Positions 34,252-42,391 of a stretch of DNA of 64,000 bases are shown here, in pieces (position 1 is the first letter of the stretch; each line of letters begins with the position of its first letter). The position numbers were made by a program, and so were the translations under genes. The notes under the pieces were generated by a model. That model saw nothing but the letters and a program-made list of their open reading frames with translations. It did not search any database and was not told where the DNA came from. The stretch covers positions 3,224,001 through 3,288,000 of the forward strand of contig NZ_CP060497.1 of the NCBI RefSeq assembly GCF_014334135.1. The letters are read 5' to 3'. This DNA comes from Olivibacter sp. SDN3 (GTDB lineage Bacteria > Bacteroidota > Bacteroidia > Sphingobacteriales > Sphingobacteriaceae).

Positions 34252-34980
34252 ATGCCATTTGAATATTACCATCCCTCTGCATGTCTAACCCCATATTTAC
34301 GTTCCTACTGGCTGCTAAAAGGGGGAGAAGAAGGCTATGATGTGTTATATCCGGACGGCTGTATTGACATTGTAGCAAACTTAGGGAAAAAGTTCATGGT
34401 AGCACAGAAAAACACTGTACTGGAAGAGAACGGTATTTATCTGGGCGGTGCCTTAACCGAAGCTATCTATGAACGTATACCCTCCGATGTTTTACTTTTG
34501 GGAGTTCGATTTCAACCGGCGTGTTTTGGATACTTCTATCCGCCATATTCCTTAAGCGACGTAAAAGATGATTGTGCCCGTGTAAGTGAAGCTATGCTGC
34601 CACCGTTAGCAAGTTTAAAACAGAACTTCCAAAAGGCTTTAGATAATTTCTTTTTGGATAAGCTGAAAGCATACGACAACCCTTTAAAAAAAGCTACAGT
34701 TGCAATTGCCGGATCAGGAGGAAGAATTTCCCTCGATGAAATAGCCTCCCTGTGCTGCAGATCGACCAGACAGACAGAACGCCTCTTTAAGCAGACCATA
34801 GGACTTACGCCCAAACAGTTTTGCAGGATTATTAAATTCACCCTATCCCAACAATTAATAGAAGCCAAGAATCCAGATGAAACCCTATTGCAAGTTGCAT
34901 TGGATGCAGGCTACTACGATCATGCCCATCTGTCGAGGGAGTATAAAAAAATTACCCGTCACAATCCCTCCGGAAAATAA
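34252..34980 (+). CDS. AraC-family regulator
   Basis: A 242-residue regulator with the N-terminal domain (DUF6597-like) that starts FEYYHPSACLTPYLRSYWLL and contains LYPDGCIDIVANLG. The C-terminal AraC HTH pair has SLDEIASLCCRSTRQTERLFK and TLLQVALDAGYYDHAHLSREYKK. It is followed 58 bases on by a small membrane protein on the same strand that may be its target. Its signal is unknown. Confidence 0.88.
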   Translation: MPFEYYHPSACLTPYLRSYWLLKGGEEGYDVLYPDGCIDIVANLGKKFMVAQKNTVLEENGIYLGGALTEAIYERIPSDVLLLGVRFQPACFGYFYPPYSLSDVKDDCARVSEAMLPPLASLKQNFQKALDNFFLDKLKAYDNPLKKATVAIAGSGGRISLDEIASLCCRSTRQTERLFKQTIGLTPKQFCRIIKFTLSQQLIEAKNPDETLLQVALDAGYYDHAHLSREYKKITRHNPSGK

Positions 34981-35038
34981 TTGTCGTTTTTTTACAAACA
35001 CTATTATTTATTAAAGCACCACCTTTACCAAAAAAAAG

Positions 35039-35368
35039 ATGCTTACGACTTACAAAATATTGATTGCTTTAATCATCATCTTTGCTTTAGGGCACATGGC
35101 TTACACCTTTTATTATGATGATTTTGAAACGGTCGAATCTAAGATGTGGTTTTTTTCTGCGGGATTGGCAATGCTTTTTGACGGGTTTATCAATTTGATT
35201 TACACGAAACTAAAATTGCCGGTAGTTAAATTCAGCGTAATCACGGCCAATTTATCCATGCTGGTTTTCCTTATTCTGCTGTCGAACATTATCCCGGAGC
35301 CACATGTTATGGTATTAACCATTATTATGCTGGGAACGACGATTATAACAGCCTTACTCCGCAGGTAA
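35039..35368 (+). CDS. small four-helix membrane protein
   Basis: A 109-residue hydrophobic protein with four predicted membrane helices (about 5-25, 35-58, 65-85 and 90-107). It starts MLTTYKILIALIIIFALGH. A family is not certain. It follows the AraC gene by 58 bases, so both may be one transcript. Confidence 0.7.
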   Translation: MLTTYKILIALIIIFALGHMAYTFYYDDFETVESKMWFFSAGLAMLFDGFINLIYTKLKLPVVKFSVITANLSMLVFLILLSNIIPEPHVMVLTIIMLGTTIITALLRR

Positions 35369-35502
35369 GACAGTAAAGAAAGCAACAATCAATTAGTGGT
35401 ATAACTGGCAACGCCGTTTATCCGCACCCATTTCTTCTGTTATATGATGGTTCAAACTTATACAATCTTGTATTGACCTGTTTGGTAAATAAATTAAAAA
35501 CA

Positions 35503-35976
35503 ATGCGTATAAATTTAAAAAGTTATTACATAGCAAAGATTAGTTTTATCATTGCTGCTGCCATTATCCTGGTCTGTGGAATATTACATTTGCACGGGAC
35601 GTTTTTCTCGACAGACCTTTATCCAGCGGATAACGATTTAATAGCTCGACTTAAGTCATCGAATATACAAATGGACGAGTCTGGGATCATGTGGAAATTA
35701 TGGATAGGTTTTAATGCGATGTTCGGCGCAGGTCTATTTTTTTTAGGCTCGATAATATTATATCTAGTCGTGAAGGATTTTCCGTATTTAAGTAGGTTAC
35801 ATTTCGTGTTCATTTTAACCATCTCTTGCAATGCATTTTTTGTATGGGTAGGATGTAAATATATGATAACGGATTTTGTAGCTAGTATGTCGATTCCACT
35901 GGTTTTGTTTTTGATTGGGTATTTATTGTTGTTAATGCTACCACGAGCTCCCAAGGTAAAAAAACATAGATCCTGA
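35503..35976 (+). CDS. four-helix membrane protein with HLHGTFF motif
   Basis: About 157 residues from ATG 35503 (MRINLKSYYIAK); the frame could extend to TTG 35473 but the added residues are poor. Four hydrophobic helices are visible (about 10-30, 65-90, 97-122 and 125-148). A conserved-looking ILHLHGTFF follows helix 1, and the loop has DESGIMWKLWIGFNAMFGAG, a pattern I have seen in small Bacteroidota and Leptospira membrane proteins. No function is known. Confidence 0.7.
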   Translation: MRINLKSYYIAKISFIIAAAIILVCGILHLHGTFFSTDLYPADNDLIARLKSSNIQMDESGIMWKLWIGFNAMFGAGLFFLGSIILYLVVKDFPYLSRLHFVFILTISCNAFFVWVGCKYMITDFVASMSIPLVLFLIGYLLLLMLPRAPKVKKHRS

Positions 35977-36002
35977 CCTTTGTCAATATCCTGCTACAAT
36001 TG

Positions 36003-36386
36003 CTAAAAGTTAACTAAAAATTGTGTGTCAGAAAAATCCTCCGCTTGGACAACACAAAACGAATTTCCATCCGAATCATGCAGAACTACGTAATCTGCAT
36101 CCTGTTCATAATTCCATTCTGTCAATTTCCTGGCACCTAACTTGATTAATCTTTCTACTTCTGCTGGCTGGTTGTCTGTTATTAAGTCTATATGATGCCG
36201 TTGAGGTTTGGCTGACTTTGTTAACTTAAGTGACAACTGAATTCCCGACCTATTCTTTGGTGTTAATATTGCAAAATCTTCATCTGGTGTTCGCTTCAAC
36301 TCATAGTCTAAAGCTTTACTCCAAAAATCAATGGCTGTCTGTAAGTTTTTCACTCCCCAAACGACTGAAAGAATATTTAGACCCAT
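36003..36386 (-). CDS. VOC family (glyoxalase-like) protein
   Basis: A 127-residue VOC-fold protein. It begins MGLNILSVVWGVKNLQTAIDFW and has the second module PQRHHIDLITDNQPAEVERLI, ending DSDGNSFCVVQAED. His in RHHIDL and Glu/Gln near the end fit the metal-site positions, but several ligands may be missing. It is convergent with the membrane-protein gene at 35503, with a 26-base gap. The substrate is unknown. Confidence 0.85.
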   Translation of the reverse strand: MGLNILSVVWGVKNLQTAIDFWSKALDYELKRTPDEDFAILTPKNRSGIQLSLKLTKSAKPQRHHIDLITDNQPAEVERLIKLGARKLTEWNYEQDADYVVLHDSDGNSFCVVQAEDFSDTQFLVNF

Positions 36387-36596
36387 ATTTTTATCTATCT
36401 ATCAACAAAAAAAGAAATCAGTAAAACATTACTGAGATACTTGATCTACAAAAAAGTTTACGTTTTGTTGGCGATATCATCAAATTATTAACTATTGTTT
36501 TTCATGTACAATTACATCTCTACTTGGTGTTTTGTTGTGATTTAAAAAACAAAATGGGATTCCTGAATGTCCTAATAGTACATTAAGTAGCTAACT

Positions 36597-37172
36597 ATGA
36601 AAACAGCAATATTAACATTAATCACACCGGCAATACTTACATTATTTGCGTGTAACAGTAGCACATCTGAAAGTGGTACCAGCAATTCAGATACAACATT
36701 AACCGCTACAGGTCAAGATCGGGGCGGGGGCGTTGAATCAGCAAGAGGCAACCTGAATGACGAGGAATTTGTGAAAGAAGCGGTTAATGGAGGCATGGCT
36801 GAAGTCGAACTCGGCGAGCTTGCCGTCGAAAAAGCCGAAGATGCTAAAGTCAAAGAATTTGCCAATATGATGATTACCGACCATACAAAAGCGAACGAAG
36901 AACTGAAAATATTGGCAGACAAAAAAGAGATCTCCTTGCCAATCGAGCCAACAGCAGAAAAAAAAATGGTCAAAAAGAATTTGTCGTCACTATCCGGGGA
37001 AGAATTCGACAAAGCTTACATCGAACAGATGGTAAAAGATCATACAAAGACCATCTCGTTATTTGAGAAACAGATGACATCGGTAAAGGATCCCGAACTC
37101 AAAACATTTATAGAAAATACGCTTCCCACGATAAAAGGGCACTTAGAGCATTGTCGAAAGCTATCGGAGTAA
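36597..37172 (+). CDS. DUF4142 domain lipoprotein
   Basis: A 191-residue lipoprotein: signal MKTAILTLITPAILTLFACNSS, a Ser/Thr-rich linker, then a ferritin-like DUF4142 helical bundle (about 55-191) with the repeated phrases NGGMAEVELGELAVEKAEDAKVKEF and FIENTLPTIKGHLEHCRKL. The family is widespread in soil bacteria, often called YkwD- or OmpA-like stress proteins without proof. It is monocistronic, followed by a long hairpin at 37197-37226. Confidence 0.88.
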   Translation: MKTAILTLITPAILTLFACNSSTSESGTSNSDTTLTATGQDRGGGVESARGNLNDEEFVKEAVNGGMAEVELGELAVEKAEDAKVKEFANMMITDHTKANEELKILADKKEISLPIEPTAEKKMVKKNLSSLSGEEFDKAYIEQMVKDHTKTISLFEKQMTSVKDPELKTFIENTLPTIKGHLEHCRKLSE

Positions 37173-37196
37173 TTGCATCGAATAATACTGCATAAC

Positions 37197-37226
37197 GGTC
37201 TCATCTGTCTATAGACGGATGAGATC
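37197..37226 (+). repeat. long inverted repeat (13-bp stem, 4-base loop)
   Basis: GGTCTCATCTGTC (37197-37209), loop TATA, GACGGATGAGATC (37214-37226). The stem has two G-T pairs and no T-run follows. It lies 25 bases after the DUF4142 stop. It may stabilise the mRNA end or be a factor-dependent terminator. Confidence 0.7.
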
Positions 37227-37491
37227 ACCAATTGACGCCTCAAAGCTTCGTGTCCATACTATCGCACAACAAATCCCCCGCCATCGTACACTACCCATCA
37301 AAATATAAGAATAAAAACAAATAAATGTTAAAAAAGGGGTACTTTTGACTGGCGTTCCTGATCATTTTCACGCTAATTATTAGCCAGTCGGTCAAACCAT
37401 TTAAAGATGGCGGTCGCGTCATGTTTGCTGATAATAGAGGGCTCAAAGCTGATAACAGAGAAACACCATATCACTATAACACCATGATCAT
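37227..37491 (+). promoter_or_regulatory. upstream region of the GH92 gene with partial promoter
   Basis: TACTTTTG at 37340-37347 matches the -7 element TAnnTTTG. No good -33 TTG lies 19-21 bases upstream, so this may be an activator-dependent promoter. Nothing else is recognised in the region. Confidence 0.35.
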
Positions 37492-39828
37492 ATGAATAAC
37501 CAGTTACAAAGGAATTTGGGCTATATCTATTTTTTTCTACTCTTGGTCTCTTTGTCTTGCAGTGCACCAAACGATAAGCAAGAACCTGTTTTGGCAGACT
37601 ATGTTAATCCATTTATTGGGGCCAGCACCAGTGTGGGGGCTGCTGGCGTTTATCACGGTTTGGGAAAAACAATTCCGGGCGCAACCACCCCCTTTGGGAT
37701 GGTTCAATTGAGTCCAAATACCATCACAGGAGGAGATAACGGGTCGGGTTATAGCTATGAACATAAAACGATCGAAGGTTTTGCTTTTACACAGATGAGT
37801 GGGATTGGTTGGTTTGGTGATTTAGGTAATTTTTTGGTGATGCCCACCACAGGACCGCTTAAAACCAATGCAGGCGTCGAGGGTAAAACCACGGGGTATA
37901 GAAGTCATTACGAAAAGAAAACGGAAAAGGCCACCGCTGGTTATTACGGGGTAGAATTAACAGATAATGCTATCGGGGCTGAAATGACTGCTGCACCGCA
38001 CAGTGGTATCTTGCGTTTTACTTTTCCAGAGAGCGAACAAGCCAACATCCAGATTGATTTGGCCAGACGGGTGGGAGGAACATCAACCGCTCAATCTGTA
38101 CAGGTTCGCGATAAAAATAGTATTTCAGGTTGGATGCGTTGTACCCCCGATGGTGGTGGATGGGGCAATGGGGAGGGACAAGCGGATTATACCGTATATT
38201 TTTATGCAGAATTTAGTAAACCGCTGGAAAATGTCGGTGTTTGGAGCGCGTCAATTCCAGATACTGCTAAGCGAAAAAAGGAAAACGTCGAGGCCGAATA
38301 CTACCAGCAATGGGTTGCAAATGCCGAGATACTAGCCGGAACACAGCAGGCGGAGGGTAAACATATTGGTTTTTACACCACTTTTGCTACCGAAGATCAG
38401 GAGCAAGTATTGATGAAGGTCGGTATCTCTTTTGTGGATGAAGCCGGTGCCGAACGGAATCTGAAAGCAGAAATAACAGACTGGGATTTTAACAAGGTGC
38501 ATATTGCCGCTCGAGAAAGTTGGTCAGCTGCATTGTCGAAGATACAGGTTGAGGGTGGTACCGAAGAAGAAAAGACCGTGTTTTATACCGCTCTGTACCG
38601 TACCCTACTGGATCCGCGTAGCTTGCAGGATGTGGATGGTCGTTTCCCGGGGGGAGATGGAAAAATCCATCAAGCCAGTAACGGACACGTACGACGTACG
38701 GTTTTCAGTGGCTGGGATGTGTTCCGAAGCCAAATGCCTTTACAGAGCCTCATTAATCCGCAAGTGGTAGGTGATGTGGTAAATTCGTTGACCGATTTGG
38801 CCAGGGAAAAGAACAAAACGTATTTTGAACGTTGGGAATTGTTAAATGCCTATTCGGGCTGTATGATTGGAAATCCCGCAGTGAATGTTTTAGCGGAAGC
38901 CTATGCAAAGGGGATCCGTAATTACGATGTGGAAGCGGCTTATCAATTAGCAGTCGGTTCTTTGGAAAAGTTTGGGAATGGTTCTCAGCATTATTCACCG
39001 GGCAATCAGGGTGTCTCTTTAACCTTGGAATATGCCTATAACGATTGGTGCCTTGGGAAATTGGCAGAAAAGCTTGGTAAACAAGATGATGCGGATAAGT
39101 TTTTAAAGCGATCCTTGGCGTACCAAAATGTATTTGATATCAAAAAGGCATGGTTCAGGCCAAGGGATGAAGCAGGGAACTGGCTTCCCTGGCCAGCGAA
39201 GGGCAGAGAAGAACATTGGTATGGTACCATTGAATGTAACCCTTATCAGCAGGGTTGGTTTGTTCCACATGATGTTGATGGTTTAGCTGATTTGATGGGA
39301 GGGAAGGATGTTATGTTAAACGATTTGGAGGAATTCTTCGAAAAAACACCCCCCGATTTCAGTTGGAACGACTTTTACAACCACGCCAATGAACCGGTTC
39401 ATCACGTTCCTTTCATGTTCAATAAGCTTGGCAAGCCTTCATTGACACAAAAGTGGACGCGACAAATTTGTGAACAAGCGTATCATAATGCGGTTGAAAA
39501 AGGGCTGGCAGGAAACGAAGACGTTGGCCAGATGTCTGCCTGGTATGTATTGGCGGCCAGTGGTATCCACCCAGTTGCAGCAGCAGACGGGACCTATGAA
39601 ATCACAAGCCCTGTTTTTAATCGTATCCGCATCCGTATTGGGAATGAACGAGGGAAAGACATTTATTTTACCATTAGTGCCCCTCATAATTCGTCGAAAA
39701 ATCGCTATATCCAAAGTATGCAGTTAAATGGAAAACCTTATCATCAATATGCCCTTCGGCACGACGAAATGCTTAAAGGAGGCGAACTTATATTAGAAAT
39801 GAACGATAAACCTAATGACGCTATATAA
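37492..39828 (+). CDS. glycoside hydrolase family 92 alpha-mannosidase lipoprotein
   Basis: A 778-residue lipoprotein (signal MNNQLQRNLGYIYFFLLLVS, lipobox LSCS). It has the GH92 two-domain layout: an N-terminal beta-sandwich (about 35-290, starting VNPFIGAS) and a helical (alpha/alpha)6 domain (about 330-770). Family motifs include GWDVFRSQMPL (407 on), NEPVHHVPFMF (Glu634 region, harbouring catalytic and Ca2+-binding residues in solved members) and GNEDVGQMSAWYVL (674 on, with the catalytic Asp). GH92 enzymes are Ca2+-dependent exo-alpha-mannosidases acting on N-glycan or fungal mannan chains. It precedes a SusCD locus by 2.5 kb. Confidence 0.92.
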   Translation: MNNQLQRNLGYIYFFLLLVSLSCSAPNDKQEPVLADYVNPFIGASTSVGAAGVYHGLGKTIPGATTPFGMVQLSPNTITGGDNGSGYSYEHKTIEGFAFTQMSGIGWFGDLGNFLVMPTTGPLKTNAGVEGKTTGYRSHYEKKTEKATAGYYGVELTDNAIGAEMTAAPHSGILRFTFPESEQANIQIDLARRVGGTSTAQSVQVRDKNSISGWMRCTPDGGGWGNGEGQADYTVYFYAEFSKPLENVGVWSASIPDTAKRKKENVEAEYYQQWVANAEILAGTQQAEGKHIGFYTTFATEDQEQVLMKVGISFVDEAGAERNLKAEITDWDFNKVHIAARESWSAALSKIQVEGGTEEEKTVFYTALYRTLLDPRSLQDVDGRFPGGDGKIHQASNGHVRRTVFSGWDVFRSQMPLQSLINPQVVGDVVNSLTDLAREKNKTYFERWELLNAYSGCMIGNPAVNVLAEAYAKGIRNYDVEAAYQLAVGSLEKFGNGSQHYSPGNQGVSLTLEYAYNDWCLGKLAEKLGKQDDADKFLKRSLAYQNVFDIKKAWFRPRDEAGNWLPWPAKGREEHWYGTIECNPYQQGWFVPHDVDGLADLMGGKDVMLNDLEEFFEKTPPDFSWNDFYNHANEPVHHVPFMFNKLGKPSLTQKWTRQICEQAYHNAVEKGLAGNEDVGQMSAWYVLAASGIHPVAAADGTYEITSPVFNRIRIRIGNERGKDIYFTISAPHNSSKNRYIQSMQLNGKPYHQYALRHDEMLKGGELILEMNDKPNDAI

Positions 39829-39843
39829 TATCTTTTAGAATAA

Positions 39844-40029
39844 ATTAACCAATATATCAAGAAAGATACCTATCCAGACAGACAGAAACAATTGTACGGA
39901 ACACAGATCAAATATGATGAAAGCGGTAAAGCACAAATCATGCCTATCGAAGACGGAGCTCATGTAAATGAAAGAAGAAGATCAGTTGGTTTGGGTACCC
40001 TGCAAAAATATCTAGATCAGTTCCGATGA
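39844..40029 (+). pseudogene. C-terminal remnant of a DUF6624-like protein
   Basis: The frame after TAA 39841 reads DTYPDRQKQLYGTQIKYDES, then IMPIEDGAHVNERRRSVG and LGTLQKYLDQFR, ending at TGA 40029. The KQLYGTQ...PIEDxxxVNERR...VGL pattern is the C-terminus of DUF6624-type proteins. There is no start codon before the middle of the fragment. It lies 15 bases after the GH92 stop. Confidence 0.65.
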
Positions 40030-40399
40030 GTTTATTTACTCAAGCTTTTTATATAACCCAGTTTCCGGAGCTCGCTCAAGCGGGTTTAATTACAAATTTT
40101 CGATAGTTAAAAACACACAGATAGCAAGAATCGTAAAAATGATTTGCCCGAAGTACACTTACTAATTTAGCTGATTTTATCGTACTTTATATAAATAGTC
40201 TGACAAATTATATTTTTCGACTTTGTAGCGTACATCCTATTTTAAACCGGCCTATGTCAACTTGTTTAAATCGAAAAATCGAAATAACGATAAGTATGAA
40301 TGACACACCTATTTAAATCAAAAAATTTTGGACAATGCTAAAATTTATGCTGAAATTGCAGGCCAGGTATAACACAATTGGAGCTCCTATCCGTAACCA
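40030..40399 (+). other. 370-base region upstream of the ECF sigma gene
   Basis: Strongly AT-rich and non-coding in all frames. It presumably holds the promoter of the sigma/FecR pair, but no consensus promoter or ECF-type repeat stood out. Confidence 0.4.
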
Positions 40400-40984
40400 A
40401 TGACCAAAATGAAGGAAATTCCGAATATGCTGAAGCGCATGCATGAGGGCGACACAACGGTATTGGCTCCAATTTTCAAATACTATAATCAACGTTTGCT
40501 TTACTTCGCTAAAAGTTTGGTGCGTGATGATGGTGTGGCGGAAGAGATCGTGGCAGACAGCTTCGTGAAACTCTGGCAGGGAAGAATGCGTATACAGCAA
40601 CAGGATAGCATCAAGGCCTTTCTCTATATTGCCACGAAAAATGCCTGCCTCAATTATAATAAGTCGGCCCATGCCAAACAGTATTTTGATCATGAACTGG
40701 ATGAAGCATTGCTTATGGCCGACCCGGAGGTTTACACCAAAATACTGCGCGCAGAATGGCTGCAGCAACTGCATGAGGCACTGCAGAAGCTTCCAGCTAA
40801 ACAACGGGAGGTATTCAAACTGTCTTTTCTAGAGGGCCTGACTACCTGCGAAATCTGCGCGGAACTGAAAATGTCACCAAATGCGGTTTTTGCGAACCGA
40901 TCGCGCGCATTGGAGGCTTTGCGTAAGGTGCTCAAAGAGCCTATCCTCCTTTGGCTCATTTATCTGCTAGCCAAACTTCCCTAA
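40400..40984 (+). CDS. ECF sigma factor (FecI-like, RNA polymerase sigma-70 family)
   Basis: A 194-residue ECF sigma factor. Region 2 is FKYYNQRLLYFAKSLVRDDGVAEEIVADSFVKLW (about 26-60) with the usual DNA-melting and core-binding helices. Region 4 is LPAKQREVFKLSFLEGLTTCEICAELKMSPNAVFANRSRALEAL (about 130-175). In PULs it is held inactive by a FecR anti-sigma factor, encoded 68 bases downstream, until the SusC receptor signals ligand binding. The C-terminus has an extra hydrophobic stretch (LLWLIYLLAKLP), unusual but seen in some Bacteroidota members. Confidence 0.93.
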   Translation: MTKMKEIPNMLKRMHEGDTTVLAPIFKYYNQRLLYFAKSLVRDDGVAEEIVADSFVKLWQGRMRIQQQDSIKAFLYIATKNACLNYNKSAHAKQYFDHELDEALLMADPEVYTKILRAEWLQQLHEALQKLPAKQREVFKLSFLEGLTTCEICAELKMSPNAVFANRSRALEALRKVLKEPILLWLIYLLAKLP

Positions 40985-41052
40985 AAAAATGAAATTGTTT
41001 GTAAGGTTTGGTAATTCTTGTTGTATCTATAGATATAACAACGAATTGAGCC

Positions 41053-42237
41053 TTGAATAAAACAGATCATATCCTGGCATTGATGCATAAACATGCTGCC
41101 GGCACGTTAACAGCTGCTGAGCGTGAAGAGCTACGTGCCTGCCTCGTCAACAACCCTTCCTTACAGCAACTGCTGCGGGAGACAAAGGATGAGGACCAAC
41201 TATTGGAGCACCTGAAGGATTTTGAACGGGTGTATCACGGTGGAAAAGAAGCAGCACAGCTGCGCATGATGGCACATATCTATAAAGATATAGCTGAGCG
41301 GCCAGTGCCGAAAAAGGTCAGCATGAGTTGGCGGCTGAAATGGGCGGCGGCAGCTTCGCTGGTGCTTGTGCTATTCTCCTGGGCACTTTATCAATACGCG
41401 TACCGCCCTGCTGAGAAACGCGAAATGGCAATGTATGAGGCCCCAAAGATCTATGCAGAAAATAGTCCGGTTACACTAACATTGGATAATGGCCAAACGA
41501 TTCAGCTCGCGGTAGATCAAAAGGGGATCGCGGTGCAGGGAGAGCGATTAACCTACCAGGACGGCTCGCCACTGCAGGGGCTGGATGCAACAGCCGGGTG
41601 GTATACGCTGCATACGCCAACAGGTACACAATATCAGCTGATACTGCCCGATGGAACAAAGGTGTGGATGAATGCGGCCAGTAGTATCACCTATCCAAAG
41701 GCGTTTGAAGGTGCAGAGCGACGAGTGAAGATTGAGGGAGAGGCTTATCTAGAGGTTGCAAAGAATCCTAAACTACCCTTTAAAGTGGAAAGTGAAGGGC
41801 AGGAGATCGAGGTATTGGGCACATCTTTTAACGTGAAGGCCTATACCAATGAACGGATAACACGTACCACCTTGTTTGATGGTGCGGTTAACGTGAAGGC
41901 GCTCACGGAAGAGCGGGAGTCAGGGGATGCGCAATTGCTGAGGCCCGGATATGAAGCTTGGCTACTAGATGCTAAAGTTTTGCTAAAGGCAGCAGACCTG
42001 AATGAAGCGAAGGCTTGGCGCGTGGGTAATTTTTATTTTATGGAGACACCTTTTGATGACATGATCAAACAGCTGCAGCGCTGGTATGGAATAGAAGTGA
42101 TCTATCGGGGGCAGATTCCGGAAGATACCTTTACGGGAGAAATGAGCCAGAAGCTCGACCTGCTTACGGTTCTCGATTTCTTAAAGGGGTCTGATATCGA
42201 CTTCAAGCTAGAAAATAAGAAACTGTATATTGATTGA
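41053..42237 (+). CDS. FecR-family anti-sigma factor
   Basis: A 394-residue inner-membrane protein, probably started at TTG 41053. A cytoplasmic N-terminal domain (about 1-95, HAAGTLTAAEREELRACL) binds the sigma factor. One membrane helix lies at about 96-116. The periplasmic FecR domain (about 135-300, LPDGTKVWMNAASSITYPKAF) and a C-terminal DUF4974-type domain (about 322-394, ETPFDDMIKQLQRWYGIEVIY) contact the TonB-receptor STN domain. It forms a pair with the upstream sigma factor. A terminator follows before the SusC gene. Confidence 0.92.
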   Translation: MNKTDHILALMHKHAAGTLTAAEREELRACLVNNPSLQQLLRETKDEDQLLEHLKDFERVYHGGKEAAQLRMMAHIYKDIAERPVPKKVSMSWRLKWAAAASLVLVLFSWALYQYAYRPAEKREMAMYEAPKIYAENSPVTLTLDNGQTIQLAVDQKGIAVQGERLTYQDGSPLQGLDATAGWYTLHTPTGTQYQLILPDGTKVWMNAASSITYPKAFEGAERRVKIEGEAYLEVAKNPKLPFKVESEGQEIEVLGTSFNVKAYTNERITRTTLFDGAVNVKALTEERESGDAQLLRPGYEAWLLDAKVLLKAADLNEAKAWRVGNFYFMETPFDDMIKQLQRWYGIEVIYRGQIPEDTFTGEMSQKLDLLTVLDFLKGSDIDFKLENKKLYID

Positions 42238-42294
42238 TTTTTTATCCAGATTAGAAAGGAGGTAAGGATGGTAAATTGATGAACCTTTAGTCTG

Positions 42295-42329
42295 AAAACA
42301 GGGAAGTGTCGCAACCACCCCCTGTTTTT
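42295..42329 (+). terminator. intrinsic terminator between FecR and SusC
   Basis: AAAACAGGG (42295-42303) pairs perfectly with CCCTGTTTT (42320-42328), with a 16-base loop, followed by T. It separates the sigma/FecR transcript from SusC/SusD, fitting a layout in which the regulators are transcribed apart from the target genes. Confidence 0.7.
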
Positions 42330-42391
42330 AAGCAATAGCTACATGCTAGCCAAGATTAACCAGAAATGTAAACTATTATTACTCAAACTTA

